Shown piece after piece: positions 55,750 through 64,000 of a DNA stretch of 64,000 bases (the first letter of the stretch is position 1; every line of letters begins with the position of its first letter). The notes under the pieces are model-generated. The model searched no databases. It was given only the letters and a program-made list of their open reading frames with translations, and was not told the DNA's origin. This DNA is from Terramyces sp. JEL0728 (taxonomy: Eukaryota > Chytridiomycota > Chytridiomycetes > Rhizophydiales > Terramycetaceae): positions 43,652 through 107,651 of the forward strand of contig JADIIU010000040.1 of the NCBI GenBank assembly GCA_027603945.1, in the 5' to 3' direction. The translations under genes and the position numbers were made by a program.

Positions 55750-56582
55750 ATGCAGGATTTTTGCTCATTCAATTGGAAAGGGATAACGGAATTTGCAGGC
55801 CCGTCAGCGTCAGGGAAATCCCAAGTAACGAATTATTAATGTGGTTTGCCCACCTTTGCACTTTAAAATCAGCGGGAAATGGAAAGGTTGTTTACATTGA
55901 TTCTGGGAACCAGTTTTCGTTCAAACGATGCAAAGATCTGATATTGAACTCGGATCATTTGGAAATGGACATCAAAGTCCTGGCAAATATTGCTCATTTT
56001 CACAGTTTTCAAATTTATGATTTGTTTACAATACTATACGACATCCTGGAGTCGATATCCAAGGGTTCAAAGTATGGATTGATCGTTATTGATTCGATTG
56101 GAGCGTTATTGATTCCACTCCTTGGACCAGGGCAGAAGCGAGGATACAAGCTCCTTTCTAAAATAGCAGAACTTTTAAACCAGCTGGCAAAGCATATACC
56201 CATAATAGTACTAATATCCTTACTCAGGTGACAAATTACGCAGTTTCAGCTAAAAAGCTGGAGGATAATACAAGCAGATTGACCAGTACGAAACCAGCAT
56301 TAGGACAATATTGGTCAAAAATACCCAATTATCGGTATTATTTCAGTAGATCAGAGGATGAACTACACTACATTAGTAGAATATTGCAGGATAAATTCAT
56401 TGACGATGACATATTGTCATACGAAAACAAGAGAGGGATAATATTTAAGCTAGTTGAATTTGAAGTGGAAAAATGGAGAAAGGTGCGTTCCATTAACCTA
56501 GGGTGATAAAATCAGGTTTTACGTTGGCAAGTGTGATATTATTGTGCCGAATCCTAATTCGGACAGTGCAACCTCTCAGTAA
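55750..56582 (+). CDS. RAD51D-like RecA paralogue
   Basis: A protein of about 257 aa with Walker A GPSASGKSQ, Walker B YGLIVIDSIGALL and the RecA-like end KPALGQYWSKIPNYRYYF, which resembles RAD51D. No N-terminal helical domain precedes Walker A, unlike complete RAD51D. Introns: 55825-55841 or 55825-55844 (17 or 20 nt, not ending AG), 56208-56227 (20) and 56483-56501 (19). The first junction is needed to go from GKSQ to FAHLCTLKSAG. It would act in homologous recombination in the nucleus, like the neighbouring HELLS product may do. Confidence 0.7.
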
Positions 56583-56904
56583 TGGGCGAATTCCATTCCA
56601 GACTACATTTGAATATATTACCATAATCGATGATACTTGTTCAGTTTTGTTCTTGGTGCAATGCGGATGACAGGATAATACTGTCATTATGTGAAACGAT
56701 TCGCACTTGCCAGCCAAAGAAAGTTTCTCCTGAATTGAGGGCATTCCTCAAAGAAATTCATCTCCTAAAATATAATCGGCAAACTTAATCGTAGCATTTT
56801 ATCGTCTTTGCAGTCGATTTTTTGTTACACTTCACGATGATCCATCTCAATCTCCTGTGGCTTGAACTTACTCATGAAAATTATGGACGATTACACTTAT
56901 CAAA
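56583..56904. other. Gap before ASNS with antisense ORFs of unclear status
   Basis: In this 322-bp stretch a plus-strand frame reads RIPFQTTFEYITIIDDTC then SVLFLVQCG, looking like a beta-strand (OB-type) segment, yet it lacks a start. The opposite strand has an ATG-started 83-codon ORF (56493-56744) that overlaps the last 90 nt of the RAD51D-like gene. They share the same bases, so at most one can be real. Neither is called as a gene. Confidence 0.35.
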
Positions 56905-58731
56905 ATGTGTGGAATATTCGCAGTATTTGGATTTTCTGAAGGTCAAACAGAATTCCGCCAAAAAGCTACTCAACTGTCCAAAAAGTACTTCTCATCTAAC
57001 AATAGAATTCGTCACCGTGGACCGGATTGGTCTGGAGTTAAACTTGCCGGACAAAATATACTATGTCACGAGCGTCTGGCTATCGTTGGTGTTGGTATTT
57101 CCTTATTAATTTGCAGACTCTGGTGCACAACCATTGACCAATGAGGATGAATCTGTAATTTTAGCTGTTAATGGTGAAATCTACAACTATTTGTCCCTAA
57201 AGAAGCAATTGAAGGGTAAATACAGCTTCAAGACTCATTCCGATTGTGAGGTATTGCTGTATTTGGTAACACGCAATTAATGTTAGTGGCAAGAGCAAGG
57301 ACCAGATATGGTTAAAGTTCTGGATGGTATGTTCTCCTTTGTTCTTTACGATGTGAAGAAGGATATTTTCTTTGCCGCTAGAGATCATGTTGGAATCACC
57401 ACATTGTACCAAGGTTGGAGATCGTCAGACAATTCAGTTTGGTTCGCTTCCGAAATGAAGAGCTTGAACGAGGACTGCGATCGAATTGTTGCATTCCCGC
57501 CAGGGCACTATTACCTCAGCAGCACTAAAGAAACTGTTCAATATTATAACCCAAAATGGTACGGAGATATTGCAAGTGGAGTTCCGCTACTTTCGGCAGA
57601 AGATAAAGTATTGTCCCCAAAAGAAGATGAAGAAATGTACACTGCTATCCGCAAAGCATTAGAAGCCTCTGTTAAAAAGAGATTAATGTCTGAAGTGCCG
57701 TACGGTGTTTTGTTATCTGGCGGACTGGATTCAAGTTTAATTGCATCTATTGCAATGAGAATGCGCGGCACTGAAAATGGAGACGATGAAGACTTTGACA
57801 TTAGATGTAATTCAGATTTAACAGGTAGCTGGTGTATCTGCTTGGCCTTCTCTTCACTCTTTCTCAATTGGATTACCAGGTTCGCCTGATTTGGCTGCAG
57901 CAGAAAAAGTAGCTAAATTTTTGGGAACAATCCACCACGCATTCACATTCACTGTTCAAGAAGGTATAGATGCAATCTTTGATGTCATTCACCACCTTGA
58001 AACTTATGATGTAACTACCGTAAGAGCCAGTACTCCAATGTACTTGTTGTCTCGCAAAATCAAAGCTATGGGTGTAAAGATGGTTCTTAGCGGGGAGGGG
58101 TCTGATGAAATCTTTGGAGGTAGTCTTTGTTTTGACTCTAGGCTATTTGTACTTTCACAATGCTCCAACCGCTCAGTCATTACACCATGAATGTATTTCG
58201 CGTATCCAAAACCTTCATACCTCTGATAACTTGCGCGCAAACAAATCTACCATGGCTTGGGGGTTGGAAGCCCGTGTTCCTTTCCTTGACCGCCATTTCC
58301 TGGATGTAGCCATGGAAAAAGTACCTGCAAATCACAAATTAACTGGAGCTGGACCTTACAAGCACAATATGGAGAAACATGTCCTCCGTAAAGCTTTTGA
58401 TACACCAGAATCACCTTACTTGCCGCATGAAGTATTGTGGAGACAAAAAGAGCAATTCTCTGACGGTGTAGGGTACTCTTGGATTGATACTGTAAAAGAT
58501 TGGTCTGAAAAGAATATTACCGATGCCCAAATGAAGGAAGCATCCCGCCGTTTCCCACATGATACTCCAACTACAAAGGAAGCTTACTGGTTTAGAGAAA
58601 TTTTCGACCAACACTTTCCACAAAAAGCTTGCCTGGAAAGTGTAGTCCGTTGGATCCCAAGAAAAGACTGGGGATGTTCTGAAGACCCTTCTGGACGTGC
58701 TCAAAAAGGACACATTGCGTCTTATGAGTAA
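56905..58731 (+). CDS. Asparagine synthetase (glutamine-hydrolysing)
   Basis: A 579-aa class II amidotransferase that makes asparagine from aspartate, glutamine and [13 protein letters not shown] gives the catalytic Cys2; [25 protein letters not shown] and GMFSFVLYD complete the glutaminase part, and [17 protein letters not shown] is the ATP pyrophosphatase loop. [18 protein letters not shown] and [17 protein letters not shown] are conserved synthetase blocks. Introns: 57095-57116 (22 nt), 57266-57286 (21), 57807-57828 (22, skips an AG at position 18) and 58120-58141 (22). Confidence 0.97.
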
Positions 58732-58816
58732 TATAATCATTATCATAACTGTTAATATTAACTTGCTTCAAAAAAGTAATTTAGCGGTGGTAAGCAGACT
58801 GGAACATTGTTTAGTA

Positions 58817-59580
58817 TTAAGTATATTTTGGAATAGCAGCTTTGTAGCTGGTTGGAGCCTGTCCATTATTATGCAACCCACTTGCATTTGCGAGCTCTGC
58901 GAATCCTTTTTGCTGTTTCTGTACTGCTCCCAGCTTGACTGCCTTTTCAGCAAGCAACCGTTCTAGATTAATAGTAGATTACCTGATTCCGTCCCATGTC
59001 TTTCTCCTTTCCCATCCTTCTTGAGAGCATACTGCACAACAATGCTCCTATTCATGAGAAACCCTCCATTCATAGCCTCCATTGCGGCATCGGAAGAAGC
59101 AAAATTATCATAAAATATAAATGCAAATCCTTTCCCATCCTTTGTCCCTTGTACATCTCTGGAAATTTTTGGTGTTTGGGTCAACACTCCAAATACACCA
59201 AAGGTATCAAACAATAGCTTTTCGTCAACCATAGGGTCCAAGTTGCCTACGAACAGAGTAGCTCCAACTTCCACTACTTGGTTATCCTTTTCATTTGTAG
59301 CTTTGTTGACTCTAATAGGCTTTCCGAATAATTTGACCATGTTTAGTATTTTTATTGCGTAATCAGAGTCTTCTTCCGACATGAATTCTACAAATCCGTA
59401 TCCTTGATGTGACTGTGATACTCTGTCTTTTGGTAAATGCACGTTCACCACTGGTCCTGCTTGGATAAACAGTTCCCACAGTAACGGCTCTGTCGCTCTT
59501 TCGTCTACGTTGGCAATGTATACTGTCGCTTCTTGGTTACGATCGTCACCAAGTGGTAATGCTGCTGGCTGTTGCATCAT
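58817..59580 (-). CDS. Spliceosomal U2 snRNP protein SF3B4 (Hsh49), two RRMs
   Basis: A 247-aa SF3b subunit that holds the U2 snRNP near the branch site. RRM1 reads [20 protein letters not shown].. with the RNP1 YGFVEF, and RRM2 has LFVGNLDP with FAFIFY. After the RRMs a short tail starting ERLLAEK matches SF3B4's HGSAAERLLA. One 20-nt intron (58963-58982) splits TES-ERLL. The human protein has a long Pro-rich C-terminal tail that is absent here. In a genome with 20-nt introns this branch-site-binding factor is of special interest. Confidence 0.92.
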
Positions 59581-59633
59581 TTTGAAATGTGATCGCTAAA
59601 AAACAAACCAAAAAAATTGACAATGTTGATATA

Positions 59634-61894
59634 TTAAAAATCAAATTCATTTTTAAATGCTTCTAGATCGTGGCTATCACATGCAGCAGCCAAATCATCA
59701 CGTTTAACTACAATTAATTCAAATTACTGTAAGTGTTGAGCAACATTCTCAGTGCAGTCCATACACATTCGCTTTGTCCAATATGCATTTGAATCATTTC
59801 GTCCTTGTTGAACTGAGTTTTATCGTTGACTGCTTTCATGCTTGCCTCCTGTGTCGCCAGCGCACCTAAAAGGTACCCGGCAGCTTCCCTGTATTGACCA
59901 AACTGAATACAAGCTATCGCCAAGTTGTATCTAGCTCGAATATAAGAAGGATTGATTTCTAGTGCATGGAAATATGCATCCAGAGCCTTTTCTGCTTCGC
60001 CAGAATTGGCCAATGTAGCCCCCAGTTTATTCCACAGCTCGTAGTTGTCTGGTGTTTTTGATAATGCGGATTGGAAACAGTCTATAGCCTTCTTGTACTC
60101 CATGCCGATATTAAATAAAACTCCGAGAGCGGTTTGCACATCTGCATCAAGGTTATCCCCCGGTCGCGACATTGCTGCTTGGATAAATCGCTCAATAAGG
60201 TTTTCATACCGCTCCATACTCGATCCAGCTTGCTTGGACGGAAAGTTTTTGTATTCTGGATGTCTGCCTAACCATTGATTCAAACATTCATAAGCTTCAT
60301 TGTTGAAATTTTCGTTTGTGTGTGAAACAGCTAACGGAATGTAACTCTCAAGGTTTTGAGGATCAATGTCAATTGATTTACGGAATGCTGATATTGCTGC
60401 AAATTCATTTTCATTTTCCTGCTGTTTTTTCCCTAATTGATGCCAAGCTGTTGCATTTTGCGGATCTTTTTGTACCATTGCTTCTAATGCCAAGATAGAT
60501 TCAGTCAGATTGTGATTTGTTACAGAGCTAGCTAATTCCTCTGCAGTGTACTCTAAATATGGGTTCTTTTGGGAGAATTGATATTGACTACTCCTTGGAT
60601 CTGTAATTACATGTGCAGATTGCATATCTTTCCATGATTGTTCCATTTGATCCAACTGATCCTTTAATTCCCTGGTCTTTTCATCAATACTCATTTCATT
60701 TAATGTATTTGACAAGTCTTGCTGATACAATTCCTTTTCTCTTTCATCGTTTGGATCAATGAATTGCTGTGGGAAATCCATATCATGAGAAACATCACTG
60801 GAGAATTGCTGTTGCCGTTCGCCTGTTTCTTCTTTTGATTTAGTTTCATTTATTTCGTTTTGCCAGTTTCTTGGCGGAGCGTTTTCTTGTTCTTGCATTT
60901 CTTTGAATTCAGACTCCCATTGGATATCTCTTTCTTTGTTTAAATTTTGGTGCATTGGTTGAAAGTGTGGTTGGAAACCCATGTTCATAGGCTGATGCAT
61001 ATTCATCATTGGTTCCATTGCTGGTTCCATCCCCATCTGGGGATAGTTCATTCTACTATTTTCACTATTCTTGAAATATTCGTTCCATGAATTAGTTTCT
61101 TGCTGAACATCCTGAACATTTTGCATATTAAAATCTTCTTCCCAGCCACTACTATTAATCTTGGCCCCAGTATATTCCATTGCAGCTTCATGTGAAGAAG
61201 CAGGTGTAATCTGTTCAACCATCTTGTCACCTTCAACAGCAACTTCTCCATCACGCAGCTTTTCCATCATCTCCAAGAATTTGCTATTCTTGAACTTTGG
61301 GTTTTCAGAGTTACCCACAAGCTGTGCCAAGAGTCCAGCGGTTTTAGCAAGTGCATCTTTAGAATCATTAGATTCTATATTAAATTCTTCAGCCCAGTCA
61401 TTTTCCTTTTGAAATTCGTTTGCCCAATCGTTCTCTTTGAATTCGTTTGCCCAGTCATTTTGTTTTTGAAATTCATGTTCCCAAGACTGATTTTGAAACG
61501 CAAGTTCAAATTCCTTATCAGCTGGCCGATTATAAACCTGTTCAAAATGAGATTGCTGTTGGTATACCTGTTCCATATTGTGTTGCTGCAGCTGAGGATG
61601 GAATTCATTCACCCACTGGTGCTGGCTTTGTGTGTGTTGTTTAAATTCTCCTGCCCAGTCTTCTTGCATTGGTCCACCAATTGGTCCAGCAAGTATTGTG
61701 TTTGGTTCCAACCCCATAGGATTTAATTGTGGGACGAGTCCATTCATTTCGATTGGAATATCCATTCTTCCTTTCCTGATATTTGTTACAATTCTGTCAT
61801 TTTGTAATGAGATATCTTTTTCGAAATGTTTTTGTATTTGATTTATTGCAGAAGAGGAGCAATCCATTTTGCGGAGATTTTGCAAGATTTTCAT
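59634..61894 (-). CDS. PEX5: Peroxisomal targeting-signal receptor PEX5
   Basis: A 746-aa PTS1 receptor. The N-terminus has the monoubiquitination-type Cys at position 12 (MDCSSS), followed by nine WxxxF/Y repeats (WAGEF, WVNEF, WEHEF, WANEF twice, WAEEF, WEEDF, WNEYF, WESEF) that bind PEX14. The C-terminal half holds TPR repeats: AWHQLGKKQQENENE, NYELWNKLGATLANSGE and ARYNLAIACIQFGQYREA. One 20-nt intron (59708-59727) adds the final IKRDDLAAACDSHDLE helix. The PTS1 cargo candidate GST-kappa (ends SKL) lies in the same window. Confidence 0.95.
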
Positions 61895-62020
61895 GTGCCT
61901 GTTTTACATTTGATCTACATCCGATTTGCACACTTGATTAATCCGCTCTCTAGTCTAAAGCATCTCTAGTTTATAGTAATTTAAATTCACATGACATTAA
62001 AAGTTAACCGAACTTGAATA

Positions 62021-62080
62021 ACCTTTCTGATTTACTTGTTAACTTTCTGATTTACTTGTTAACTTTCTGATTTACTTTTA
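62021..62080 (+). repeat. Three tandem copies of a 20-bp unit in the PEX5/TRAPPC6 promoter
   Basis: The copies are ACCTTTCTGATTTACTTGTT, AACTTTCTGATTTACTTGTT and AACTTTCTGATTTACTTTTA, at 62021-62040, 62041-62060 and 62061-62080. The first and third differ from the second at one and two positions. It sits upstream of both divergent genes. Such a unit could be a repeated factor site or slippage product. Confidence 0.8.
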
Positions 62081-62144
62081 CAATTAAATTTGCATTGACA
62101 AGTAGTTGAAATGGGTTTCCAAATCAAATTCTAAATCCAAACAA

Positions 62145-62597
62145 ATGACATCTCAAAAAGAAGGTAAAATAGCAGAGCCTTGTTTTGATTATTTACTAAT
62201 GGAAATCTCAAAAAGCAACTACGAATCACTAGACCAAATCGGCTTCAGAATCGGTTACTCAATAGTAGAAAGGATGACCAAAGATAAACCACGTATGCTG
62301 GACACTCTAGATAAAGTAAAATTCATCTGCAAAGATTTCTGGATGGGAGTATTCCAAAAACAAGTTGACAATCTCAAAGCGAATCACAGTAGAGGGATTT
62401 ACGTGTTGACTGATAATAGTTTTAGGATTATTTCTAGGCTTTCGAGTGATTCTATTAGCGGCGAGCAAGCTACTTTGTTTTATTCGCAGTACTTGGCTTT
62501 ACCTTGTGGGATTATCAGAGGTGCACTTTATAACCTTGGATTACCTTGTTCTGTAATGGCAGAAGTTACTTCATGTCCATCATGTAATTATCGTTAA
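62145..62597 (+). CDS. TRAPP complex subunit TRAPPC6/Trs33
   Basis: A 150-aa subunit of the TRAPP Rab-activating complex for ER-Golgi traffic. Key blocks are CFDYLLMEISKSNYESLDQ, GFRIGYSIVERMTKDKPRM, FWMGVFQKQVDNLKANH and LALPCGIIRGALYNLGLPC, typical of the TRAPPC6/Bet3 fold. No intron is seen. ATG 62145 is the first in frame (MTSQKEGKIAE). The 20-bp tandem repeat lies 65 nt upstream. Confidence 0.93.
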   Translation: MTSQKEGKIAEPCFDYLLMEISKSNYESLDQIGFRIGYSIVERMTKDKPRMLDTLDKVKFICKDFWMGVFQKQVDNLKANHSRGIYVLTDNSFRIISRLSSDSISGEQATLFYSQYLALPCGIIRGALYNLGLPCSVMAEVTSCPSCNYR

Positions 62598-62703
62598 CTT
62601 AGGTACATTTCAATTAAAAATAAAGTCTTGATCTTTATATTATTATATGCATTACTATTACTGTGCCAGAAGCTGTATACCATTTGATCAGCCAATCCCA
62701 GAG

Positions 62704-63369
62704 CTACTTTTTCTTTTTTAATTCTACAATCGGGCCATGAATACCGTAATCACCAATTTCACTCTCTTCAATAACCATAAACCTAATTACAACATCCACC
62801 GGCAGAGTATAAAAACACTTTTTCAATGCATTCAATATCTGCAATTCAAACGATCCCTTGATTATTGTTTTTTCATATCCATTCAACTGCTGATACAAAA
62901 TACTGAGTTTATAGAAATTGTTTTGTTTGATTGCCAGGTAGAACTGAATGTTTTTGTGGTTGGAAAAGAGTAGATTCTGGATTGATTGGGTTTGTCTTGT
63001 CTTTAATAAAATCAGATATCCTATCATTTCTTGATACTCTCTTTCTAATGAATCATTTTCAACTGCTGCCATTTCTATCTGATCTTGATTTCCAGCATTG
63101 TGCTCCAATAAGTTGATCACAGACAAGAGACAAACAAGTAGTTCTTTCCAGTCCTTTTCCATAATGCAATAATAAACATTACTTTTAATCACTTTAACAG
63201 CAAACAAATCCCTTCTATTGGTAAACAGCAATATTTCTCGTAATTTCCTATAGTCCAAACTATTAGGTTTCTCTTGGATTTGCTTGAATAGATCCACATG
63301 CAAGTCATAATCTTTTAATCTGGTGTCTGGCTCTGACCTTGAAATTAACTGAATTTCCCTGATTTTCAT
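62704..63369 (-). CDS. Possible SAC3/GANP- or PCI-like protein (weak)
   Basis: A 221-aa intronless helical protein. It has LEREYQEMIGYLILLKTRQTQ and FYLAIKQNNFYKLSILYQQL blocks and ends FMVIEESEIGDYG, a layout reminiscent of SAC3/GANP or other PCI-type TREX-2 proteins, but no residue pattern is decisive. It lies head-to-head with THOC7, a TREX subunit, with just 7 nt between start codons. The pairing makes an mRNA-export role attractive but unproven. The stop-free frame and clean ATG support a real gene. Confidence 0.5.
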   Translation of the reverse strand: MKIREIQLISRSEPDTRLKDYDLHVDLFKQIQEKPNSLDYRKLREILLFTNRRDLFAVKVIKSNVYYCIMEKDWKELLVCLLSVINLLEHNAGNQDQIEMAAVENDSLEREYQEMIGYLILLKTRQTQSIQNLLFSNHKNIQFYLAIKQNNFYKLSILYQQLNGYEKTIIKGSFELQILNALKKCFYTLPVDVVIRFMVIEESEIGDYGIHGPIVELKKKK

Positions 63370-63376
63370 TTTTAAA

Positions 63377-63884
63377 ATGAATGATCAGATTATAAAACAG
63401 AGATTGTTTTTGGATACAAGACCGATTAAAAAGAGTTTGAAAGCGTATCAGGAAGGGAATTTGTTTGAACTAAAGCAGTTGGTATTTCATTTTAATCTAG
63501 GTACAGCTCAACTAACCAAAGGAATATTTGTTTATAAAAATAGAAATTCAAGCTAAAATGTATGAAACAGAACTGCAAAACTATATTGCCAAAATCAAAG
63601 AAAAAGAATCAGAAATTATAGAAAAGGAAAGCGAAATCAACAGCTTAAAAGAAATCCTACAAACAAAGAAACAAGAACAAGTGCAAAAGAAGCAATACGA
63701 TGAAGTTTGTTTTTCTATTTCAGATTACTATTCAACCAAAAAGACTCTTGTGGAAATTAACAGAATTAATGGTTTGATTAAAGAGATTCAAGGAGAGATT
63801 AAGGAAGCTGAACAGGAATTCGAAAGGAAAAAGAAGCTGTTTGCGTGCATTTTATCTCAAATTCATTCATTAAAAACAATTTAA
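63377..63884 (+). CDS. THO complex subunit 7 (THOC7)
   Basis: A 155-aa coiled-coil protein of the THO/TREX mRNA-export complex. The N-terminus IIKQRLFLD matches the VIRKRLLID start of human THOC7; YETELQNYIAKIKEKESEI and KKQYDEVCFSISDYYSTKKT, and RKKLFACILSQIHSLK at the end follow the human order closely. A 40-nt segment (63482-63521), made of two abutting introns, must be removed to join LKQL-EYLFIKIEIQAKM; removing only one leaves a stop. It starts 7 nt from the neighbouring divergent gene. Confidence 0.88.
63482..63521 (+). other. Two abutting introns (19 + 21 nt, AG|GT) in THOC7
   Basis: A 19-nt unit GTATTTCATTTTAATCTAG is followed directly by a 21-nt unit beginning GTACAGCTCAACTAACC and ending AAAG. 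Each looks like a complete intron with its own branch-like motif. Together they are 40 nt. Splicing only the first leaves an in-frame TAA; the second alone leaves a wrong frame. Removing both yields the THOC7 coiled coil. Confidence 0.65.
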
Positions 63885-63945
63885 ATAACGCTTGCCACTC
63901 TCCCTATACCAAATAATACCACTCATTCTCTGATATTAGCAAAAT

Positions 63946-63951
63946 AAAAAA
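63946..63951 (-). terminator. RNA polymerase III T-tract after tRNA-Thr
   Basis: On the minus strand TTTTTT follows directly after the discriminator base of the tRNA. A run of four or more T ends Pol III transcription. Further T-rich sequence continues downstream. Confidence 0.7.
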
Positions 63952-64000
63952 TGCCCTTTCCCTGGATCGAACAGAGGACCTCTTGCTTACTAGGCAAGCG
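63952..64000 (-). tRNA. tRNA-Thr (AGT anticodon), 3' part, cut by window edge
   Basis: The minus strand reads from the anticodon arm: stem CTTGC/GCAAG encloses a 7-nt loop CTAGTAA, giving anticodon AGT (Thr). A 5-nt variable loop AGGTC and the T-arm CTCTG-TTCGATC-CAGGG follow, then AAAGGGC as the 3' acceptor strand and A as discriminator. The D arm and 5' acceptor strand (expected GCCCTTT) lie beyond base 64000. No intron is seen in the visible part, though one would sit just after the anticodon in loop position 37/38, which is intact. Confidence 0.85.

Overview
The window is nuclear DNA from a very compact eukaryotic genome. About 48 protein genes and the 3' part of one tRNA fit into 64 kb, roughly 1.3 kb per gene. 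The gene set points to an early-diverging, flagellated member of the fungal lineage. Fungal-type families are present: OPT transporters, a Dal5-like MFS permease, an Mcy1-type cysteine synthase and a Pns1/CTL transporter. Alongside them are genes usually lost in Dikarya: the axonemal radial-spoke protein RSPH14, coronin-7, REX1BD, an ENPP phosphodiesterase and a 7TM receptor. The phylum is an inference. UAA, UAG and UGA are all used as stops, so the code looks standard.

The outstanding feature is the introns. When conserved proteins are followed codon by codon, about 120 interruptions appear. Nearly all are 18-23 nt, most often exactly 20 nt, of the form GTA..(C/T)TAA(C/T)..AG. Examples are GTACTCGGATCTAACTCTAG (ENPP) and GTAAATTACTGCTAATGTAG (NDUFB7). 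Removing them restores every conserved domain, and for every multi-exon model the spliced length is a multiple of three. Exceptions stand out: three introns that seem to end in TG (RSPH14, HELLS, RAD51D-like), one GC-AG intron (RSPH14), two introns abutting AG|GT in THOC7, and either a 6-nt microexon or a 45-nt double intron in HELLS.

Layout. 0-9.7 kb: two tandem universal-stress genes, ENPP, a mitochondrial CoA-transferase, a 7TM receptor, MGS1/WRNIP1 and OPT1. 10-16.5 kb: OPT2 (inverted paralogue of OPT1), GART, exosome RRP42 head-to-head with TFIIS, and an unassigned membrane protein. 16.5-21 kb: a looser stretch with a small unknown gene, PPT1, a C2H2 protein and a choline-transporter-like protein. 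21-30 kb: protein kinase, MFS permease, RSPH14, an Mmc1-like protein, mitochondrial uS13, NOP58 and a RhoGEF. 30-42 kb: coronin-7, GST-kappa, PEX19, NAD kinase, ATP synthase gamma, an unknown, USP12/46 and a membrane-anchored cyclic-nucleotide PDE. 42-53 kb: WBP11-like, HPRT, REX1BD, MCY1, ZPR1, ferredoxin, EF-Ts, EFR3, NDUFB7 and OPA3. 53-64 kb: HELLS, RAD51D-like, ASNS, SF3B4, PEX5, TRAPPC6, a possible SAC3-like protein, THOC7 and tRNA-Thr.

Genes are arranged as independent single units, not operons. Stop codons of convergent genes lie as little as 4 nt apart (ferredoxin/EF-Ts) and start codons of divergent genes as little as 7 nt apart (SAC3-like/THOC7), so UTRs and promoters must overlap neighbouring genes. 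Functional pairing is modest: RRP42 with TFIIS (RNA), SAC3-like with THOC7 (mRNA export, if the first call holds), and PEX19 and PEX5 (peroxisome) in the same window but apart.
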